The notes under the pieces were generated by a model that was given only the letters and a program-made list of their open reading frames with translations, did not search any database and was not told the origin of the DNA. A program made the position numbers and the translations under genes. Shown here one piece after another: positions 1 through 7,839 of a stretch of 45,246 bases of DNA. The first letter of the stretch is position 1. The number at the start of each line of letters is the position of its first letter. The stretch covers positions 1 to 45,246 of IMG/VR virus record IMGVR_UViG_3300009184_005663; one strand, written 5' to 3'. Origin of the DNA: a virus.

Positions 1-802
1 AGATGGTTCAAGTGGAACTTCAGGTATAGATGGAACTTCAGGTTCAAGTGGTACTTCAGGTATAGATGGAACTTCAGGTTCAAGCGGTACTTCAGGTGAT
101 GGAACTTCAGGTTCAAGCGGTACTTCAGGTTCAAGTGGAACTTCAGGTTCAAGTGGTACTTCAGGTTCAAGTGGAACTTCAGGTTCAAGTGGTACTAGTG
201 GAATAGATGGTTCAAGTGGAACTTCAGGTTCAAGTGGTACTTCAGGTATAGATGGAACTTCAGGTTCAAGTGGAACTTCAGGTTCAAGTGGTACTTCAGG
301 TTCAAGTGGAACTTCAGGTTCAAGTGGAATTGGTACTGTAACTAATGTATCAGGCGTTTCACCTATAAATGTAAGTAATAATAGTAGTACTCCTTCTATA
401 AGTATAGATAATGCTGCATTAAATATACCAGGTATTGTATCAACAAGTGCTCAAACATTTAGTGGGGATAAAACTTTTGATGGTATTATAAAATTTATAA
501 AGCCTATTCAGAAAGGCAATGTAGAGATTATATCAATCAATACTACAATTACAACAACAAATAGTTGGTATATTTGTAATGGCAGTGGAACTATAACTAT
601 AACTTTACCAAATCCTGCATCATATTCAGGTATGGAATATCATATTAAAACTATAACAAATCAACTAGTAATTTCAGCATCATCAAATATTGTACCATTA
701 ATAGGTGGATCTCCTAGTACTAGCATTTTGCCAGCAGTTGCTGGTAGTTGGGTAACTCTTGTAAGTGATAATACAAATTGGATAATAATGCAATCAAACT
801 AG
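1..802 (+). CDS. Collagen-like fibre protein, 3' end (5' truncated by window)
   Basis: The frame is open from base 2 to the TAG at 800-802, giving 266 visible residues. The first ~110 residues are Gly-X-Y triplets made almost only of Gly, Ser and Thr (GSSGTSG), with occasional GIDGTSG units. The last ~155 residues are non-repetitive and rich in Ser, Thr, Asn and Ile, as in trimeric fibre tips. Collagen-like triplets are common in phage tail fibres and spikes, where they form triple-helical shafts. The protein is probably a virion fibre, like the two other collagen-like genes at the far end of the window. The N-terminus lies outside the window, so total length and attachment domain are unknown. 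The repeat has no Pro and no Lys, but every triplet carries possible O-glycosylation sites. Confidence 0.8.
   Translation, partial: DGSSGTSGIDGTSGSSGTSGIDGTSGSSGTSGDGTSGSSGTSGSSGTSGSSGTSGSSGTSGSSGTSGIDGSSGTSGSSGTSGIDGTSGSSGTSGSSGTSGSSGTSGSSGIGTVTNVSGVSPINVSNNSSTPSISIDNAALNIPGIVSTSAQTFSGDKTFDGIIKFIKPIQKGNVEIISINTTITTTNSWYICNGSGTITITLPNPASYSGMEYHIKTITNQLVISASSNIVPLIGGSPSTSILPAVAGSWVTLVSDNTNWIIMQSN
2..330 (+). repeat. Tandem 18-bp repeats coding GSSGTS
   Basis: Imperfect 18-bp units (GGTTCAAGTGGAACTTCA and variants) run head to tail, interspersed with GGTATAGATGGAACTTCA units. They encode the collagen-like shaft of the truncated fibre gene. Near-identity at DNA level, including at third codon positions, indicates recent expansion by slippage or unequal recombination. 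Confidence 0.85.
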
Positions 803-807
803 AATTT

Positions 808-918
808 ATGATAAACAAAAAATTTAAAATTTTATTTATTTTTTTATTCTTTTTTATTCTTTTTATTCTTTTTTTAATTGGTATTTATGTTGCTGCATAT
901 TTATATTTGTTATTTTAA
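808..918 (+). CDS. Small hydrophobic membrane peptide (36 aa)
   Basis: An ATG six bases after the fibre stop opens a 36-residue frame ending in TAA. It starts MINKKF and continues as an almost unbroken run of Phe, Leu and Ile, so a single transmembrane helix with a short basic N-terminus is predicted. No Shine-Dalgarno motif is visible. Similar tiny hydrophobic frames lie at 29836 and 40466, the latter also beside a fibre gene. The T-rich DNA could produce such a frame by chance, so the call is tentative, and no function can be assigned. Confidence 0.4.
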   Translation: MINKKFKILFIFLFFFILFILFLIGIYVAAYLYLLF

Positions 919-1028
919 TAAATTTTAATTTAAACTCTATTAATGAAAACTATATTATGAAACTATTGCTTCTTTTTTAATAAAAATAAAAAATTTATAA
1001 GAAGTTATAAAAAATAAAAATAATAAAA

Positions 1029-1484
1029 ATGAAATTTAAAAAATTTAATGAATTTAATGAATTTAATGAATTTATTAACGAAGAAAATTCTATGTATACT
1101 GACAAATATGCAGATCTTACATTAAGCATTCTTCAAACATACGCACAGTGTAAAATGTTACATTGGGGGACTTTGTCATATTCGCAACATGTTACGTTTT
1201 GTTCATTTATGAAAGAATTTGATAAATTAGGAGATTCTTTAATTGAATCTATTATGGGTAAATATGGAAGACCTTTAATTAAAAGTTCTAATATTGAAAT
1301 TTTAGATTATACGCAAATAAATATAAATTTATATTTTAATAATTTAAATGAATATTTTACAAATTCTATTAATTTATTTAATCCTAAAGAAAAGAATGAA
1401 GATATTGTAAACATTTTAGCTGAAATTATTGCATTAATTAGTAAAACGCGATATCTTCTTACTCTAAATGAAAATAAAAATTAA
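1029..1484 (+). CDS. Helical protein, possibly ferritin/Dps-like (DUF5856-like)
   Basis: This 151-residue protein is predicted to be mostly helical. Its core (residues ~28-80) contains YAQCKMLHWGTLSYSQH followed by a Phe/Asp/Leu-rich helix ending MGKYGRP. It resembles phage proteins grouped as DUF5856, whose LHW-containing helix recalls Dps/ferritin-like folds. That link is from memory of the family and not proven here. The N-terminus carries a triple Asn-Glu-Phe repeat produced by a 9-bp tandem repeat (AATGAATTT), so a start within or after the repeat is possible; the ATG at 1029 is preceded only by an A-rich leader. It is followed 12 bases later by a membrane protein gene. Function is unknown. 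Confidence 0.6.
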   Translation: MKFKKFNEFNEFNEFINEENSMYTDKYADLTLSILQTYAQCKMLHWGTLSYSQHVTFCSFMKEFDKLGDSLIESIMGKYGRPLIKSSNIEILDYTQININLYFNNLNEYFTNSINLFNPKEKNEDIVNILAEIIALISKTRYLLTLNENKN

Positions 1485-1496
1485 TCTTTAATTTAT

Positions 1497-2387
1497 ATGA
1501 ATACACACAACAAATTGATACATTGGTTTATTATTGGAACATTTGTAATGCTATACATTCTAGTTTCATTAATATCAACTATTCACGTTATAGAATTTTT
1601 TGAATTATCTAATGATAGATGGCTTGCTATAACTTTAGCAATAGCTTTTGAGATAGGGGCATCTGCGTCTTTAGCATCTATTATAGTTTTAGATAAAATG
1701 AATAAATGGATAGTATGGTCTTTGTTTTTTATATTAACTGCAATGCAAGCTATGGGAAATACTTACTATGCATTTAGCAATTTACATGATTATCAAGGAT
1801 GGATCGATTTATTTGGTCTTAATGAAGAAGAACCTATTTATCAAAAAAGAATTTTATCTATAGTAAGTGGAGCTATCTTACCGTTAGTTGCACTTGGATT
1901 TATTAAAGCTTTAGTAGATTACATAAGACCTAATCAAAATTCAGACACTTCAGAGCCTACACAAAGCCCGGATAAGACACCAACTACGCTAGAACCTACA
2001 CAAAACCTGGATAAAACACCAACTACACTAGAATCTACACAAAGTCTGGATGAGACAGTAGCTAATTTAAATGTGTCAGAATTGGAACCTGTTGATTTAA
2101 ATACATCAGAGTCTGTAGATAAAGAAGTAGATGCAGAACACAATTTAATTGTAGAACCTTTTCTGCATGGAACTAAAAAAAATTTAGTTGATATAGATAG
2201 TTTTCTAGCCGCTTTAAAAATAATTAATAGTGAACGCAGTGAAGTAAAAGAGACTCAAATTGAAGAGGCAAAAGAACAACAATTAATAACTGATATTTCG
2301 GAAGATTCTGTTAAAGTAGAATCTAATGAAATGCCTATTGAAAAATATTCTATTAATTATTCAGAAGAAGATGAAAAAAAAAAATAG
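1497..2387 (+). CDS. Multi-pass membrane protein with Thr/Pro-rich repeats
   Basis: The 296-residue frame has about four hydrophobic segments (roughly residues 7-31, 42-66, 72-93 and 122-140) and then a long polar tail. The tail begins with about three 14-residue repeats of the type EPTQSPDKTPTTL and continues acidic (Glu/Asp/Ser-rich). The topology suggests an inner-membrane anchor with a cytoplasmic or periplasmic tail; it matches no family I recognise. The frame stops at 2385-2387 directly after a run of eleven A's. A -1 slip there would add about 100 residues, described separately. The four-helix membrane domain might belong to a lysis or superinfection-exclusion protein, but nothing in the sequence proves this. 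Confidence 0.7.
   Translation: MNTHNKLIHWFIIGTFVMLYILVSLISTIHVIEFFELSNDRWLAITLAIAFEIGASASLASIIVLDKMNKWIVWSLFFILTAMQAMGNTYYAFSNLHDYQGWIDLFGLNEEEPIYQKRILSIVSGAILPLVALGFIKALVDYIRPNQNSDTSEPTQSPDKTPTTLEPTQNLDKTPTTLESTQSLDETVANLNVSELEPVDLNTSESVDKEVDAEHNLIVEPFLHGTKKNLVDIDSFLAALKIINSERSEVKETQIEEAKEQQLITDISEDSVKVESNEMPIEKYSINYSEEDEKKK
2374..2384 (+). other. A11 homopolymer, possible slippery site
   Basis: Eleven consecutive A's lie at the end of the membrane protein frame, one base before its TAG. A -1 slip (A AAA AAA type) or transcript slippage moves ribosomes into the frame that stays open to 2689. If the true count were ten, the ATG at 2371 would instead start an independent overlapping gene. Both readings, and a sequencing indel, fit the sequence. 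Confidence 0.5.
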
Positions 2388-2689
2388 AATATGAAGAATT
2401 TCCTCTTTTTCAACTTTTAAGTAGACCACAGCCTAAATACGCAAAGCAAAATGATAAAGAATCTAATATTAATAATTTTTTAGACAATAATGAAGATCAA
2501 AATTCAGTATCAATCATAAATAATTCATTTACAGTGTATGATAAAAATACTCACCAGTATGTACCAGCTTTAAATACTAAAGAAAACAATGTTGATATAT
2601 TTAATGATTCTGTTAGAATAATAGTACCTACTAAAAGTCCTATGCCAGGAACAGGTAATAGATATTTTAAAAGAGGCTCTGCAGGTTAA
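2375..2689 (+). CDS. Open frame after A11 tract (frameshift extension or separate ~105-aa gene)
   Basis: This frame is open from the A tract to the TAA at 2687-2689 but has no in-frame start near its beginning; the only in-frame ATG is close to the 3' end. The coded sequence is phage-like and non-random (begins KKKIEYEEFPLFQLLSRPQ, ends RYFKRGSAG), polar, and rich in Asn and Asp. As a -1 extension of the upstream membrane protein it would lengthen that polar tail to about 400 residues in total. With one A fewer, ATG 2371 would start it as a gene of its own (MKKKIEYEEF). No family is recognised. I favour a real coding region because the frame is open for 315 bases in AT-rich DNA. Confidence 0.55.
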   Translation, partial: KKKIEYEEFPLFQLLSRPQPKYAKQNDKESNINNFLDNNEDQNSVSIINNSFTVYDKNTHQYVPALNTKENNVDIFNDSVRIIVPTKSPMPGTGNRYFKRGSAG

Positions 2690-2793
2690 TCTAAGAATAC
2701 TTGTATTATATAATATATGATATTATATCCATATACAAAAAATGAATTACGTGGCTACTCTTAACATTTAACATACTTTTCATAAAAATTATT
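2690..2793. other. AT-rich spacer with a 9-bp inverted repeat
   Basis: This non-coding stretch precedes a strong terminator. It contains a perfect inverted repeat, ATATAATAT-ATG-ATATTATAT, at 2708-2728. At this base composition it could be chance, a weak hairpin or an operator. No gene or convincing promoter is seen. Confidence 0.3.
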
Positions 2794-2836
2794 AAATGAC
2801 AAAATGTCAAAAAAATGACATTTTGTCATTTTTTTT
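2794..2836 (+). terminator. Strong Rho-independent terminator
   Basis: A perfect 16-bp inverted repeat (arms 2794-2809 and 2816-2831, core TGACAAAATGTCA) with an A6 loop runs directly into T's up to 2836. It separates the membrane-protein block from the hsp20 gene. Each arm is itself partly palindromic (TGACA/TGTCA), so a regulatory role cannot be excluded. Confidence 0.85.
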
Positions 2837-2905
2837 AAAATTGGCATATTTTTTGTATATTATTAATTAATAGGAATTTTCCTAATAATAAAAAATAATA
2901 GTATT

Positions 2906-3268
2906 ATGTACACACACATTCCTCTTACTTATTTTACTTACACTACTTCATCTGATAGTATTTTTGATGAAATACACAGCTATGATGAAATTGCTAAAAT
3001 AAGTAAAACTAAAAATGGTTATGAAATTAACTGCATTCTTCCAGGCTATGACAAAGAAGATATTAAAATTTCAATTGAAAAAAATAATCTTATAGTTTCA
3101 GCAGCTTTTGAAAAAGAAGAATATTGGAAAAAGAATTTTTCTAAAAAAATTAATCTTCATGACGATGCTGATATTTTATTGTCTACTGCAAAATTAGAAA
3201 AAGGAATTCTTTCAATTATTGTTCCATTTAAACCACATGAAAAACCAATAGAAATAAAAATTGCATAA
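2906..3268 (+). CDS. Hsp20/alpha-crystallin small heat-shock protein
   Basis: This 120-residue protein fits the short phage-type Hsp20 family. A variable N-terminus of ~35 residues is followed by an alpha-crystallin domain (about 36-118). The domain shows the expected NGYEINCILPGYDKEDIKIS strand, an ISIEKNNLIVSA segment, and the late hallmark AKLEKGILSIIVP, a variant of the A-x-x-x-n-G-x-L motif. Small heat-shock proteins are ATP-independent holdases that keep unfolding proteins soluble; phage versions presumably protect virion assembly. The gene starts a new unit after a strong terminator, with an A-rich leader. A large inverted repeat follows its stop. Confidence 0.9.
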   Translation: MYTHIPLTYFTYTTSSDSIFDEIHSYDEIAKISKTKNGYEINCILPGYDKEDIKISIEKNNLIVSAAFEKEEYWKKNFSKKINLHDDADILLSTAKLEKGILSIIVPFKPHEKPIEIKIA

Positions 3269-3283
3269 TTTTTGAAACTTTTC

Positions 3284-3333
3284 TTAAGTGTCATCTAAAA
3301 TTATAAATTAAAAAATAATTAGATGACACTTAA
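3284..3333 (+). promoter_or_regulatory. 15-bp inverted repeat hiding a start codon
   Basis: The arms TTAAGTGTCATCTAA (3284-3298) and TTAGATGACACTTAA (3319-3333) are perfectly complementary around a 20-base AT-rich loop. The right arm contains the ATG (3323-3325) of the next gene, so in RNA the start codon would be paired. There is no T tract, so this is not a classical terminator. It could control translation of the 65-residue gene, for example by melting or protein binding, or serve as a dyad operator. Confidence 0.65.
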
Positions 3334-3520
3334 TTTAGCACAAGCGCTCGGAGTTTTAGTACAATCCGCGCAATCCCATTTAGATGGTGAATTATTAACT
3401 AATGATGATGATATGCTTTTATTAAAAGAAGCTATTCAGTGTTTAGTAGAAACAGAAAAACAACTAGAAAATGAAAAAAAATCAGAATCAGAATCAGAAT
3501 CAGAAAAACAGCAAATATGA
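3323..3520 (+). CDS. Small acidic protein (65 aa), unknown
   Basis: The frame encodes 65 residues, predicted helical in the first two thirds (LAQALGVLVQSAQSHL) and ending in a low-complexity Ser-Glu repeat (SESESESE). The Glu/Lys-rich end looks like a coiled coil or disordered tail. No family is recognised. Its ATG is buried in the right arm of a 15-bp inverted repeat, so translation may be controlled by RNA structure. The stop overlaps the next start as ATGA at 3517-3520, implying translational coupling. Confidence 0.6.
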   Translation: MTLNLAQALGVLVQSAQSHLDGELLTNDDDMLLLKEAIQCLVETEKQLENEKKSESESESEKQQI

Positions 3521-3717
3521 AATGTATTAAAGCAATTAAATCTTCTAATGCCTTAGAAATAGGTACACTTGATAGAGTTGAAGACTCTATTGCTGAACTA
3601 AGAGTAAATACTGGATTTTGGCAATATATTTCAAAATTAGAATGGAAAAATAGTAAGCAAACAACCCAATCTGAAAATAAAAAACAAAAAAACAAAAAAA
3701 CAAAAAAACAAAAATAA
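3517..3717 (+). CDS. Small basic-tailed protein (66 aa), unknown
   Basis: The frame overlaps the upstream stop by ATGA and its own stop shares one base with the next ATG (TAATG at 3715-3719), so it sits in a coupled chain. Residues 1-45 look folded (IKAIKSSNALEIGTLDRVED then a short beta/Trp segment). The tail is a Lys/Gln/Asn low-complexity run coded by a CAAAAAAA-like repeat. Its length may vary by slippage. The first part could form a small beta barrel-like domain, but no family is recognised and no function is proposed. Confidence 0.55.
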   Translation: MKCIKAIKSSNALEIGTLDRVEDSIAELRVNTGFWQYISKLEWKNSKQTTQSENKKQKNKKTKKQK

Positions 3718-4280
3718 TGGAATCTCAAGATTTGCAAGTTACAGAACCTATAGTTGATAATTCATATATTGATAGACTAAAAGAAATATATCCTGACATG
3801 AAGGATATTAGTGAAATGACATTGTCAGAAGTAGTATCAGAAAGAGAAAAAATGAGTACTCTTTCTGATGAGTTAATGAAAAAAAGTCAAGAAAGAACAT
3901 ATCCTATACAAGTAGGATCTCATGCAATGGCTGGAAATCTAGTTAAAGTTTTAAATGAAAATTGTGACTGGACTGTATCAGATGCTGCAGTTTTAGTTTC
4001 AATGATGAATGACTTTAAAGATGCAAAAAAGAATGTTGATAAAGAAGGTAATATTCAATTAAGAACAGCAACTATTACTAGTTTATATCAATATCTACTG
4101 AAAATGAAAGGCAAAGGTTATTCATCAGCTATGAATTATTTAACAATTTTATCAAGTGTTGGCGGTAGTGTATCAGAAGCTGTAAAAAATATTCATGATG
4201 ACAATCAACTTCTAAAAGACGTTCATACATATCTTAGTACTCTTGATGATGAAAATGATAGAAGAAATGTTGAAGGCTAA
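3717..4280 (+). CDS. Helical phage protein (187 aa), unknown
   Basis: This is a 187-residue, largely helical, soluble protein with an acidic N-terminus. No signal peptide, membrane segment or catalytic motif is visible. Central residues (~65-150) form several amphipathic helices (GNLVKVLNENCDWTVSDAAV, then TITSLYQYLLKMKGKGYSS). The start overlaps the previous stop by one base. The pattern is typical of conserved phage proteins of unknown function. Position between small genes and the helicase gives no firm clue. Confidence 0.65.
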   Translation: MESQDLQVTEPIVDNSYIDRLKEIYPDMKDISEMTLSEVVSEREKMSTLSDELMKKSQERTYPIQVGSHAMAGNLVKVLNENCDWTVSDAAVLVSMMNDFKDAKKNVDKEGNIQLRTATITSLYQYLLKMKGKGYSSAMNYLTILSSVGGSVSEAVKNIHDDNQLLKDVHTYLSTLDDENDRRNVEG

Positions 4281-4316
4281 AAAGTCTTAATTTTTACTAC
4301 ACTTAAAACAAAAACT

Positions 4317-4571
4317 ATGACGATCTTTTTAGCAAAAAATGCAGAACATATTCCTATTTTAGTTACAACTTCATTTGAAGATATAAAAAAAGGATTAGAT
4401 GAATATTGTAATAATGCAGATTCTGAGTTTTTTTGTAATGATTCAAAATTTCCTAGTGAAAATGAATATGAAGGGTTTTTTATTTATAAAGCAAATATTA
4501 CGATAAGTGGAGTAACAATGACAGAAGAAAAATTCCACATATATTCTATGACTTTATATAAACCAAAATAA
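4317..4571 (+). CDS. Small protein (84 aa), unknown
   Basis: The 84-residue frame begins after a 36-base A/T-rich gap. It has an alternating alpha/beta look (MTIFLAKNAEHIPILVTTS, then an Asp/Glu-rich middle and a C-terminal strand pair ending YSMTLYKPK). Two cysteines lie in the middle. The last base of its stop is the first base of the next ATG (TAATG), indicating coupling. No family is recognised. Confidence 0.6.
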   Translation: MTIFLAKNAEHIPILVTTSFEDIKKGLDEYCNNADSEFFCNDSKFPSENEYEGFFIYKANITISGVTMTEEKFHIYSMTLYKPK

Positions 4572-4786
4572 TGGGATTTAATAAATGTTATTTACAAAAA
4601 TCGCATGTTAAATATTTATATGAAACAGGAGGAATTAAAGCAATAACAGATATGTTAGTTGTATATGATACTTTTAGTACTCAAGACTGTTTTTTTTTGT
4701 TAAATTTTACTTCAATAAATGAAATTAAAAAAGCTGAACCTGAAATAAAAGTCTGGTTATATACAACTGATAATGACAATAAATGA
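4571..4786 (+). CDS. Small protein (71 aa), unknown
   Basis: The 71-residue frame is coupled to the upstream gene by a one-base stop/start overlap and overlaps the downstream helicase gene by 14 bases. It starts MGFNKCYLQKSHVKYLYETG and ends in a polar TTDNDNK tail. No membrane segment or motif is visible. The tight coupling to a helicase suggests co-expression with DNA-metabolism functions, but no role can be named. Confidence 0.55.
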   Translation: MGFNKCYLQKSHVKYLYETGGIKAITDMLVVYDTFSTQDCFFLLNFTSINEIKKAEPEIKVWLYTTDNDNK

Positions 4787-6497
4787 CAGAATAGATCAAG
4801 TAGTTAATATTTATTTTAATAGCAATTTTTTATTTAGAATAGGGCAAAGAGAAGCTATTTTAGAAATATGTGAAACTTTCTTCAACAAATCAGCATCTAC
4901 TATTATTCTAGATGCTCCTACTGGAGCTGGTAAGAGTATGATTGCAATAATATCTTCTTTAGTTTTAAGTTCTTATGATAAAGAAGGTTATTTAATAGCT
5001 AGCGACTTAAGTTTACAGTCGCAATACGAAAAAGATATTATTAATCTAAACACAGGCTGGGGTTCTATTAAAGGTCTTGATAATTACAACTGTAATATCA
5101 ACGGAGAACAAATGTCTTTAAGTGAATGTCGAATTCGTAACCTTTCAATGCAACAAATTGTAAATCTTCCCTGTTTTTCAACATGTTCATATTATTACAA
5201 TAGAGATAAAGCTATAAATTCAAAAGTTTCTCTACTTAATTATAATTATTGGTTAATTCAAAGAAATTATGTTGAAAAAAAATTAAATGAAGAAGGTGGA
5301 ACTTCTCAGTTTAAAAAGAGAGATTTTATTTTCTTTGATGAAGCTCATAAAGTTGATGAAATAGTTCAAGATTATTTTGCGCCTCAAATAGATAAAGATC
5401 TTACCCAGCTATGTATGGAATTACAAAGTTTTCTTATAAAAGAAAACTACTCTAATCCAGGTCTTATTGAAAAAGACCTGGATGATTGTATTTATACGAT
5501 ATTTAATTCAATAGAAAAAAATGAACTTTTTTTAACTTTGCAAAATATTGATTTTGCTATTGTAAAAATTATAAAAAATACTAAAGAATTTAAAAAAAAT
5601 TTAAAAAATAATTATTCCATTGAAAAGAATATTAAAATACCTAAAAAATTTAAAAGAGCGCTATTTTTAATTAATCATATAGAGGATATACATTGTAAAA
5701 TAGAAGATTTTGTAGAAATTATTAAATTAGCAGGGATATATAATTTAGTGAAAATACCTAATGACCTTACTACTGTTTTTCAATGTTTAGATGAAACATA
5801 CCTTTTAGATTGGTTCTTTCATGAAAAAGCTCCATTTAAAATAATGATGTCTGCTACTTTTGGAAATTATTATAGTTATGCAAAAATAGCATCTTTAAAA
5901 AGTGCAAAAGTTATTTCACTAAAAACTGATTTCGATTATTCCCGATCTCCTATCTATTATAATAAGTCTCATAAACTTAACTTTAGAGATAAAGATAAAA
6001 ATATGCCTTATGTAATTGAAATGTTAGATAAAATACTTAAAAAACATGCCAATGATAAAGGAATAATTCACACAGGGTCTTATTATTTTTCTAATGAAAT
6101 ATTAAAAAAATCTAAATCTAAAAGAATTATAAATTATGAAAATTCAAAAACTAAAAAAGAAGCACTCGAAAAATTTTATCAATCTAGCAACGGCATTATA
6201 TGTGGACCTTCATTACTAGAAGGTTTAGATCTCTATGATGATTTAAGTCGTTTCCAGATTTTTTTTAAAATTCCATTTCCATCCCTTACTAACCCTATGG
6301 TAAAAGAAAAATTAAAAATTTCAAATGAATGGTATGATTGGAAAACTACAGTATCTATTTTGCAAGGCGTAGGTCGATCTATTAGAAATAAAGAGGATTG
6401 GGCTATTACTTATTTTTTAGACGCATGTTTTTGTGATATTTTGAAAAAAGAAAAATTTCCAGAAAGTTTTACAAAAAGAATAATAGAAAAAAATTAA
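4773..6497 (+). CDS. DinG/XPD-like superfamily 2 helicase with Fe-S cysteine set
   Basis: This 574-residue protein has the Rad3/XPD/DinG helicase layout. A Q-type segment (21-30, FRIGQREAIL) is followed by Walker A (47-56, LDAPTGAGKS) and four cysteines at 107, 119, 134 and 138 in the position of the XPD/DinG iron-sulfur cluster. Then come DEAH (189-192), MSAT motif III (359-362), and motif VI QGVGRSIR (531-538). Such enzymes are ATP-driven 5'-3' DNA helicases that use the Fe-S domain to split strands. A start at 4773 is the only ATG that gives the Q-motif in frame. It overlaps both neighbours and is directly followed by PhoH, suggesting one nucleic-acid metabolism unit. Confidence 0.88.
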   Translation: MTINDRIDQVVNIYFNSNFLFRIGQREAILEICETFFNKSASTIILDAPTGAGKSMIAIISSLVLSSYDKEGYLIASDLSLQSQYEKDIINLNTGWGSIKGLDNYNCNINGEQMSLSECRIRNLSMQQIVNLPCFSTCSYYYNRDKAINSKVSLLNYNYWLIQRNYVEKKLNEEGGTSQFKKRDFIFFDEAHKVDEIVQDYFAPQIDKDLTQLCMELQSFLIKENYSNPGLIEKDLDDCIYTIFNSIEKNELFLTLQNIDFAIVKIIKNTKEFKKNLKNNYSIEKNIKIPKKFKRALFLINHIEDIHCKIEDFVEIIKLAGIYNLVKIPNDLTTVFQCLDETYLLDWFFHEKAPFKIMMSATFGNYYSYAKIASLKSAKVISLKTDFDYSRSPIYYNKSHKLNFRDKDKNMPYVIEMLDKILKKHANDKGIIHTGSYYFSNEILKKSKSKRIINYENSKTKKEALEKFYQSSNGIICGPSLLEGLDLYDDLSRFQIFFKIPFPSLTNPMVKEKLKISNEWYDWKTTVSILQGVGRSIRNKEDWAITYFLDACFCDILKKEKFPESFTKRIIEKN

Positions 6498-7183
6498 TGA
6501 CAAAAATTTCAAACAAAAAGAAAATAACTTATAATTTTCAATCTCATTTAAATGAGATAAAATTAAGTGAAAGCCAGAAGATGCTATCAGATGCAATATT
6601 GCAAAATAATATAACATTTTGTACAGGCCCTGCAGGTACTTCTAAAACTTTTACTACACTATATACAGCATTGAGGCTTTTGAGTAAAGGTGAAATTAAA
6701 AAAATATTATTAACTAAGCCTATACAAGAATCAGGTGAAAAATTAGGTTATTTACCAGGTAATATTGATGAAAAAACAGCACCATATCTAGAAAGTTATG
6801 TATTAACTTTGCAAAAAATTATACCTGAAGAATTGGTAAAAAATCTCTTTGAATTTAAAATAATTGAATTTAGGCCTCTTGCGTTTATGAGGGGAGCCAG
6901 CTTTGACAATTGTTTGATGATTTTAGACGAAGCACAGAATACAATAGAGTCACAATTAATACTATATCTTACACGAATGGGAGAAGGCTCTAAGATTATA
7001 GTGACAGGTGATACAAATCAAATAGATATTAAACACCAAAATTCAGCTTTTGATTTATTCATTAAAATGATACATGATGTTGACGGTGTATATCATCATG
7101 AATTTAAACGTGCAGATATTGTTAGACATAAAATGCTTATTGAAATTACTGACAGATATGAAAAATGGAAAAATGATTTATGA
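6497..7183 (+). CDS. phoH: PhoH-like P-loop ATPase
   Basis: The 228-residue protein matches the PhoH family. Walker A is GPAGTSKT (44-51), with Ser in place of the usual Gly before the Lys. The family-specific KPIQESGEKLGYLPG follows (74-88), then Walker B LDEAQN (143-148) and TGDTNQID (170-177). PhoH proteins are widespread in phages, especially marine ones, and are thought to be ATP-dependent RNA helicases or nuclease-associated ATPases. The C-terminus lacks extra domains such as PIN or KH. The start shares a base with the helicase stop (TAATG). The stop overlaps the first glycosyltransferase gene by ATGA, so the sugar genes join the same transcription unit. Confidence 0.92.
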   Translation: MTKISNKKKITYNFQSHLNEIKLSESQKMLSDAILQNNITFCTGPAGTSKTFTTLYTALRLLSKGEIKKILLTKPIQESGEKLGYLPGNIDEKTAPYLESYVLTLQKIIPEELVKNLFEFKIIEFRPLAFMRGASFDNCLMILDEAQNTIESQLILYLTRMGEGSKIIVTGDTNQIDIKHQNSAFDLFIKMIHDVDGVYHHEFKRADIVRHKMLIEITDRYEKWKNDL

Positions 7184-7839
7184 AAATAGCGGTTGTTATT
7201 CCTACTAGAGGAGATAGACCAGAGTTTCTAAATCATTGTAAAAAAATGATTCATAGACAGACATATCCTCCAGATGAAATTATATTTGTAGACTACATAC
7301 CTGAAAAAAATAATCAAATAGATCTTACGAAACGATACCGTAGTGGTCTAAGCATGGCTATTAAAAAAAAATGTAACTATATAGTTTTTTGGGAAGACGA
7401 TGATTGGTATGATGAAAAATATATTGAATGGTCAATAAAGCAGTGGGAATATTGTGATAAGCCTGATGTATTTGGTATATCTTCTAGTTATTATTTTAAT
7501 ATAAAAATAATGAAAGGTGCCAAGTTTGATCATCCAGGGCGGTCTTCAATGTTTTGTACTAGTCTACACATAAAAGAAAATATTAATAAAGTTTGGACAT
7601 GGCCTCTAGATAGTGAAAGATTTTTAGATCTTTGGATTTGGAGAAAATGGAATACTCATAGTAAAAATACTGTAGATTTTACTGATAAAATATATACAAT
7701 TGGAATTAAACATGGGATAGGTTTAACAGGTGGAGGTGGACATGATACATCTTCTAATTTTTATACTGATACATACGATTCAGAATGGCTAAAAAGCCAC
7801 ATTGATGATTATTCATATAATTTTTATTGTTCATTATGA
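7180..7839 (+). CDS. GT-A (GT2-like) glycosyltransferase
   Basis: The 219-residue protein opens with a nucleotide-sugar binding strand (MKIAVVIPTRGDRPEF) and carries an acidic metal-binding motif EDDDW at 72-76, the DxD equivalent of GT-A enzymes. It is short, at single-domain length. The C-terminal part contains a glycine-rich HGIGLTGGGGHDTS segment whose His may complete the active site. The protein would transfer a sugar from a nucleotide donor in the cytoplasm; donor and acceptor are unknown. It is the first of eight consecutive glycosyltransferases. It overlaps PhoH by ATGA and the next gene by ATGA (7836-7839). Confidence 0.82.
   Translation: MKIAVVIPTRGDRPEFLNHCKKMIHRQTYPPDEIIFVDYIPEKNNQIDLTKRYRSGLSMAIKKKCNYIVFWEDDDWYDEKYIEWSIKQWEYCDKPDVFGISSSYYFNIKIMKGAKFDHPGRSSMFCTSLHIKENINKVWTWPLDSERFLDLWIWRKWNTHSKNTVDFTDKIYTIGIKHGIGLTGGGGHDTSSNFYTDTYDSEWLKSHIDDYSYNFYCSL

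Noticed and set aside
2841-2869. Sigma70-like promoter (TTGGCA ... TAATTA) upstream of hsp20
   Set aside because: The -10 match is poor and such hexamers are frequent in AT-rich DNA; if the host is a Bacteroidota member its promoter code would differ.
7827-7835. Upstream TTG start for the second glycosyltransferase
   Set aside because: The ATG at 7836 gives a standard ATGA overlap and begins directly at the conserved first strand.
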